Shown here: piece after piece, positions 51,169-54,320 of the stretch
How positions within the stretch are numbered: the first letter of the stretch is position 1
Layout of the letters: each line of letters opens with the position of its first letter
DNA from: an uncultured Bacteroidales bacterium
Lineage (GTDB): Bacteria; Bacteroidota; Bacteroidia; Bacteroidales; WCHB1-69
Assembly: GCA_900316305.1 (NCBI GenBank)
Contig: ONCM01000017.1
Span: 1 to 54,320 of the forward strand
DNA length: 54,320 bases
Direction: 5' to 3'
Made by a program: the position numbers and the translations under genes
Notes under the pieces: model-generated
What the model saw: only the letters and a program-made list of their open reading frames with translations
What the model was told of the DNA's origin: nothing
Database searches by the model: none

Positions 51169-51606
51169 TTATTCTTCCCAGTCGGCGTATGAAGTATCGG
51201 TTTCGCGCAGGCGGATACGACAGAGTTTAACCGCTACAGGAAGCCTTTTCTTTAATTTCTCGGAGATGAAAATCAGGAGATTTTCGGTGGTCGGCTGGAA
51301 ATCCACGGTGACAATTTTCTCGTAATTTTGTTTTAAGGTATCAATGAGTTGCGCATCTGTTTTGGCATTGAGTACCAAAGCGTGGTCTAGCAATGAGATA
51401 ACCTCCTCATTGACAAGTCGTTTTAAGTCGCCGAAATCCATCACCATGCCATTTTTGGGAGAACTTTCATCCTGTAAAGGCTGTCCGGCAAGGGTGATGT
51501 CCATTTTGTAGGAGTGGCCGTGGATATTGCGGCACAGACCGTCGTAGTTGCGCAAGGCATGCGCCATTTCAAAGGAAAATTGCTTGGTTATTTTAATGAT
51601 ACTCAT
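51169..51606 (-). CDS. queD: 6-carboxytetrahydropterin synthase QueD
   Basis: 145 residues with zinc ligands H16, H29 and H31 and catalytic C25 in SFEMAHALRNYDGLCRNIHGH, plus the conserved LDHALVLN and PTTENLL segments. It makes the pterin precursor of the tRNA base queuosine. It overlaps the end of the nuclease gene by ATGA, so its translation is coupled to that of an exported nuclease, an odd pairing. Other que genes are not in this window. Confidence 0.95.
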   Translation of the reverse strand: MSIIKITKQFSFEMAHALRNYDGLCRNIHGHSYKMDITLAGQPLQDESSPKNGMVMDFGDLKRLVNEEVISLLDHALVLNAKTDAQLIDTLKQNYEKIVTVDFQPTTENLLIFISEKLKKRLPVAVKLCRIRLRETDTSYADWEE

Positions 51607-52676
51607 CGCTTTAAGATTTTATAGGTGTAGATGTTTTGTTCGGAAGACAGTTTTATGAGATAGAGTCCGGAGGGAAATTGTGAAAGGTCTATTTGAATGT
51701 TGTCGGAAGGGTCTTTTTGTTGGGAAAACAAGGTTCTTCCAGCTATGTCTTGAATCTCAATTGTTAACTTATCCGTCTGATAATTAACAGATTGTATGTT
51801 GATTTTAGATGTAGTAGGATTCGGATAGATGTTCCATACGTTTTCGTTAGAGTAGGTTGGGATGGAGACTAAGAATGCCGAGTTCGTATCGTTGCCGAAA
51901 ATCATCTCCGCCAGTTCTGGGAAATCGATGAAGGGATTGCGATTGTGTTGGATCTGAAATACGGCATTGTTGCGGTCGATCTCCTTTTGGCTGACAGGGT
52001 CCATAGCCGCCCATTGGAGCAATAAATCTTTCGCCCACGGTTTGAGGTTTCCGCCCAAAAAATTGGATTGGGTCTCCACACCGAGGTTTTTGTCCATGTA
52101 GCAGACCGCCATGTAGAAGTAGGTCCGGGCAAAGTCGCCTTTGAAACTGTCAATAGGTTCGAACACTTGTCCGGAATAGCCTGATATATTGGAAGTTCCC
52201 ACTTTGGAGCCGTTGGTACTGGTCCAGGTCGCATTCGTTACTTTGCCGATGGGCAGATTGCCACGTTTGGAGTTGACGAAACCATCGGTGGGGTAGAGGT
52301 GGAAGAGGTCGGTGTACATGGGGGCCACGCTACCGCCGAACCAGCTTTTGGGCACGGAGTGTTCGCGGTTGTAACAATCGCCCTCCCCGGAATAGTTGCC
52401 GCATTGGTCGCTGCCGAACGTGAAATAGTAGGCGGGCGTAGAGCCGGGTCGGTCGGAGTAGATGTCCCACACCTTGCCGTTGTCGGGACGGCTGTCCGTG
52501 GTGTAGAATGCTTGCCATAACCCATTGTAAGACAATGCGGAATGACCTTTAATGATATTGTACATCGCTACGCGCAAGGCATTACCGTTCTTGCCTACCG
52601 CGGGGGCGTAATAACCGGCAGGAGGCTGTGCGAAGGAGAGGGTTGCCGTGAATAGGCATAACAACATAAATGCCAT
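51603..52676 (-). CDS. Secreted endonuclease I family nuclease with T9SS sorting domain
   Basis: 357 residues from MAFMLLCLFTATLSFAQ (signal peptide). The endonuclease I/NucM core is at ~35-280, with the His-Me finger motif DCYNREHSVPKSWF (H106 the general base) and DLFHLYPTDGFVNSKRGNLP. The C-terminus is a T9SS sorting domain (WNIYPNPTTSKINIQ ... FPSGLYLIKLSSEQNIYTYKILKR). It probably degrades extracellular DNA for nutrients. The frame continues upstream to 52739, but a palindrome lies there, so the start at 52676 is preferred. Confidence 0.92.
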   Translation of the reverse strand: MAFMLLCLFTATLSFAQPPAGYYAPAVGKNGNALRVAMYNIIKGHSALSYNGLWQAFYTTDSRPDNGKVWDIYSDRPGSTPAYYFTFGSDQCGNYSGEGDCYNREHSVPKSWFGGSVAPMYTDLFHLYPTDGFVNSKRGNLPIGKVTNATWTSTNGSKVGTSNISGYSGQVFEPIDSFKGDFARTYFYMAVCYMDKNLGVETQSNFLGGNLKPWAKDLLLQWAAMDPVSQKEIDRNNAVFQIQHNRNPFIDFPELAEMIFGNDTNSAFLVSIPTYSNENVWNIYPNPTTSKINIQSVNYQTDKLTIEIQDIAGRTLFSQQKDPSDNIQIDLSQFPSGLYLIKLSSEQNIYTYKILKR

Positions 52677-52678
52677 TT

Positions 52679-52706
52679 GTGGAGACGCGGTACACCACGT
52701 CTCTAC
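52679..52706. repeat. REP-like palindrome, GTGGAGACG variant
   Basis: Arms GTGGAGACGCGGT and ACCACGTCTCTAC with a 2-nt loop and two mismatched pairs, between holA and the nuclease start. Confidence 0.85.
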
Positions 52707-52731
52707 GAGGGAAAATCGAATATTTCTCATT

Positions 52732-53760
52732 TTATACATGGGTAATCTTGTATATCATCTCTTTCAACAATTCACCTTCATCATTATTGGCATCCACGCC
52801 TTTGGATTTTAAATCGTATTCCCTTAATATAGAGATAATTCTCGTCAGTTGCGGTATCGTATGGTTGTTGGCAATGCTGACGTTGCGGGCAATGATGGAG
52901 GGTGGTAAATTACCGAAAACGGTTCTCAGGGCATCGTTGCTCTTGTCGGGTGATAGGTGGTATCGGAGCATTTTGTGGTAGTAGGAATACAGCATGGAGA
53001 TGGTGCGGATGTTGGGATTTTCCTTCAAGTGCATCGTGAAGTTCAGCATGATGTTATAGACTTTCGAGAGATTTCGGCTGCCTAAAGCGTCTTGAAGTTC
53101 GAAAATATTGTATTCCTTGCTGATTCCGATGTACTTTTCCACGATGGCGGGTGTGATTTCGCTTCCAGGAGGAAGGGCTACTTGCAGTTTCTGGAACTCG
53201 GTGAAGATGCGGGAAAGGTCATTGCCGATATGCTCGCTGAGTACGGCGGCGGTCTGCGGACTCAGTTGGTAGTTAAAGGTCTGACTTGCAAGATCTTGGA
53301 TCCATGCGGCCAGATTCCAGTCTTTTACCCCTTCCGACACAAAAACGACCCCATGACTGGCGTAAGCTTTGGTTTGGGCCGCTTTCAGTTTTCCGTATTT
53401 ATGGCAGACAATCAGAATAGTTTGCGGACTCGGACTTTGCACGTATGCATCGAGCAATTCTATGTTTTTCAACTCTTTAGCCTCTTTCAGGATGACTACG
53501 CGATAGGGACTTCCGAAGGGGAACTGTTTGGCATTGGCCAGCACCATGTCCACGGAGGTATCCTTTCCATAGAGCACCACTTGGTTGAAATCACGCTCCT
53601 CCGGTTCCAAGATGCTGTCTTCGAACATCTTGCATAGACGGTCGATGAAAAACGGTTCCTCGCCGTGCAATAGATAGACGGGCGCAAACTGTTTGTTTTT
53701 TATTTGCGCTACGAGGTCGCTATAACTAATTGAACTACTGCTGTTTTTTTTAGCTGCCAT
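52732..53760 (-). CDS. holA: DNA polymerase III subunit delta
   Basis: 342 residues matching HolA: the N-terminal VYLLHGEEPFFIDRLCKMFED, the domain-II segment SPSPQTILIVCHKYGKLKAAQTKAY and the C-terminal IFELQDALGSRNLSKVYNIML ... SMLYSYYHKMLRYHL. Delta opens the beta clamp during loading. Runs of Ser (SSSSIS) follow the start. Gene order (unknown small protein, holA, nuclease, queD) is on one strand. Confidence 0.95.
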   Translation of the reverse strand: MAAKKNSSSSISYSDLVAQIKNKQFAPVYLLHGEEPFFIDRLCKMFEDSILEPEERDFNQVVLYGKDTSVDMVLANAKQFPFGSPYRVVILKEAKELKNIELLDAYVQSPSPQTILIVCHKYGKLKAAQTKAYASHGVVFVSEGVKDWNLAAWIQDLASQTFNYQLSPQTAAVLSEHIGNDLSRIFTEFQKLQVALPPGSEITPAIVEKYIGISKEYNIFELQDALGSRNLSKVYNIMLNFTMHLKENPNIRTISMLYSYYHKMLRYHLSPDKSNDALRTVFGNLPPSIIARNVSIANNHTIPQLTRIISILREYDLKSKGVDANNDEGELLKEMIYKITHV

Positions 53761-53774
53761 AATTATCGTGTTTT

Positions 53775-53798
53775 GGCGTATGCGATACGCCCCTACAA
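53775..53798. repeat. REP-like palindrome remnant, GTAGGGGCGTAT type
   Basis: GGCGTAT, GCG, ATACGCC (53775-53791) followed by CCTACAA. Only one arm keeps the GTAGGGG head (read on the minus strand), so it is a degenerate copy. Confidence 0.65.
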
Positions 53799-53846
53799 TT
53801 CATCGTTTTTCATCGCTTCTTCATCGCCTCATCGTGTCATCGTTAG
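53799..53846. repeat. 10-bp tandem word block (CATCGTTTTT/CATCGCTTCT)
   Basis: Four to five degenerate copies of the GATGAAAARC word on the minus strand. The stop of the small unknown gene (53843-53845) lies within it. Confidence 0.75.
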
Positions 53847-54112
53847 AAATAATGTTCCGCCACCTGGAAAATCACCTTTTCGTCGGGTTCGTACAGACCT
53901 TTTTCGTTGGTGAGGATGAAATCGGCGATGTTGTGGCGGCGGTAGTCTTCGGGGATTTTGCTCGGACTGTCGAGGATGATGTCGAAGGTTTTCGGATGGA
54001 TGCCCACTTCCAAATCTGTGGCGTAGCTGGTGAAATGATGTAGAAAGTGGTCGATTTTTTCCACTAATGCGTTGCCGAGGGCGGCAGCGGTTTCAATTTT
54101 CTTTTCGTTCAT
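53843..54112 (-). CDS. Small conserved-looking protein of unknown function
   Basis: 89 residues, soluble, acidic in the middle (LEVGIHPKTFDIILDSPSKIPEDYRRHNIADFIL). No signal, membrane segment or motif recognised. A -7 box 20 bp before the ATG and a plausible charged composition support it as a real gene. It is followed by a repeat block and then holA. Confidence 0.75.
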   Translation of the reverse strand: MNEKKIETAAALGNALVEKIDHFLHHFTSYATDLEVGIHPKTFDIILDSPSKIPEDYRRHNIADFILTNEKGLYEPDEKVIFQVAEHYF

Positions 54113-54132
54113 AACCGTTATTTTTCAGGCCG

Positions 54133-54140
54133 CAAAGGTA
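54133..54140 (-). promoter_or_regulatory. -7 box TACCTTTG for the small unknown gene
   Basis: Exact TAnnTTTG match on the minus strand, 20 bp before the ATG at 54112. Confidence 0.65.
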
Positions 54141-54163
54141 CATAAAATACAAATATTGAAGGC

Positions 54164-54197
54164 ATAAAAAAACGCCGCACTCTTGCGAATGCGGCGT
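54164..54197 (-). terminator. Rho-independent terminator after the Hsp20 gene
   Basis: ACGCCGCA pairs with TGCGGCGT (54172-54179, 54190-54197), followed on the minus strand by seven T's. Confidence 0.85.
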
Positions 54198-54221
54198 AAA
54201 ATCATTAACCTTTGTTGAAGG

Positions 54222-54320
54222 TTACCCGATGGCGATGGTGCGGGCGATTTTGGGCTCCTCTTTCTGCACTCTCGGCAGGGTGATGGTGAGGATTCCGTGC
54301 TCCACTTTTGCTTCGATGTG
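54222..54320 (-). CDS. Hsp20/alpha-crystallin family heat shock protein, C-terminal part only
   Basis: The last 32 codons of a gene that continues past the right edge. The residues HIEAKVEHGILTITLPRV, then a Lys/Glu stretch and a final ARTIAIG, match the end of the alpha-crystallin domain (ENGVLTVTLPK) and the conserved I-x-I/V tail of small heat shock proteins, ATP-independent holdases. It has its own terminator. Confidence 0.85.
   Translation of the reverse strand, partial: HIEAKVEHGILTITLPRVQKEEPKIARTIAIG

Overview
The window reads as a chromosomal segment of a Bacteroidota bacterium, most likely an uncultured Bacteroidales. Evidence: five proteins end in a type IX secretion (T9SS) type A sorting domain; a gldF-gldG pair is present; a TonB-dependent receptor carries an N-terminal carboxypeptidase-regulatory-like domain; and many starts are preceded by the Bacteroidota -7 promoter box TAnnTTTG. 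I see no phage, insertion sequence, CRISPR array or rRNA. Most of the window is ordinary housekeeping chromosome. The unusual part is what lies between the genes.

Layout. 1-3.1 kb: three minus-strand surface-type genes (leucine-rich repeat protein cut by the left edge, a T9SS-sorted protein, a lipoprotein split by a homopolymer frameshift). 3.4-5.6 kb: a membrane-bound LytTR-like/winged-helix regulator and a YitT transporter-like protein. 5.7-8.0 kb: a subtilase fused to a probable outer-membrane beta-barrel. 8.1-10.4 kb: a YtrA/YtrB-like ABC operon. 10.7-15.1 kb: rluB-like pseudouridine synthase, U32 protein, mreB and a FISUMP lipoprotein-like/secreted protein. 15.3-20.8 kb: tRNA-Asp, TonB-dependent receptor with a small T9SS partner, serA, serC, tRNA-Ser. 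20.8-25.9 kb: exbB-(unknown membrane protein)-exbD-exbD and a large T9SS beta-propeller-like protein. 25.9-32.0 kb: yicC, der, miaB, rlmN and a thioredoxin-alpha/beta-hydrolase fusion. 32.0-39.5 kb: sugar MFS transporter, SHOCT protein, rpe, rubredoxin, gapA, gldF, gldG, SDR. 39.5-46 kb: sufS, membrane protein, tilS, lipoprotein, folP, T9SS protein. 46-54.3 kb: rho, serine hydrolase, PHP phosphatase, CBS protein, queD, T9SS-sorted endonuclease I, holA, a small unknown protein and the end of an Hsp20 gene.

How the genes fit together. Envelope traffic dominates the accessory content: ExbB/ExbD energise TonB-dependent uptake, the T9SS exports the CTD proteins, and GldF/GldG belong to the gliding/T9SS-associated ABC transporter. 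The rest is translation (miaB, rlmN, tilS, tRNAs, rluB-like, queD), central carbon and serine metabolism (gapA, rpe, serA, serC), folate, Fe-S assembly and DNA replication.

The strongest unexplained signal is a dense set of intergenic repeats of two kinds. The first is about ten GTAG-headed palindromes resembling REP elements. The second is about sixteen blocks of short tandem words, mostly with a 7-bp period and a few with 8 or 10 bp. These blocks begin at or inside stop codons so often that at least eleven genes in this window take their stop codon from a repeat or touch one, and two unrelated proteins end in the same repeat-encoded peptide LTIDY. Functions below are assigned from recognisable motifs only; no database search was possible.
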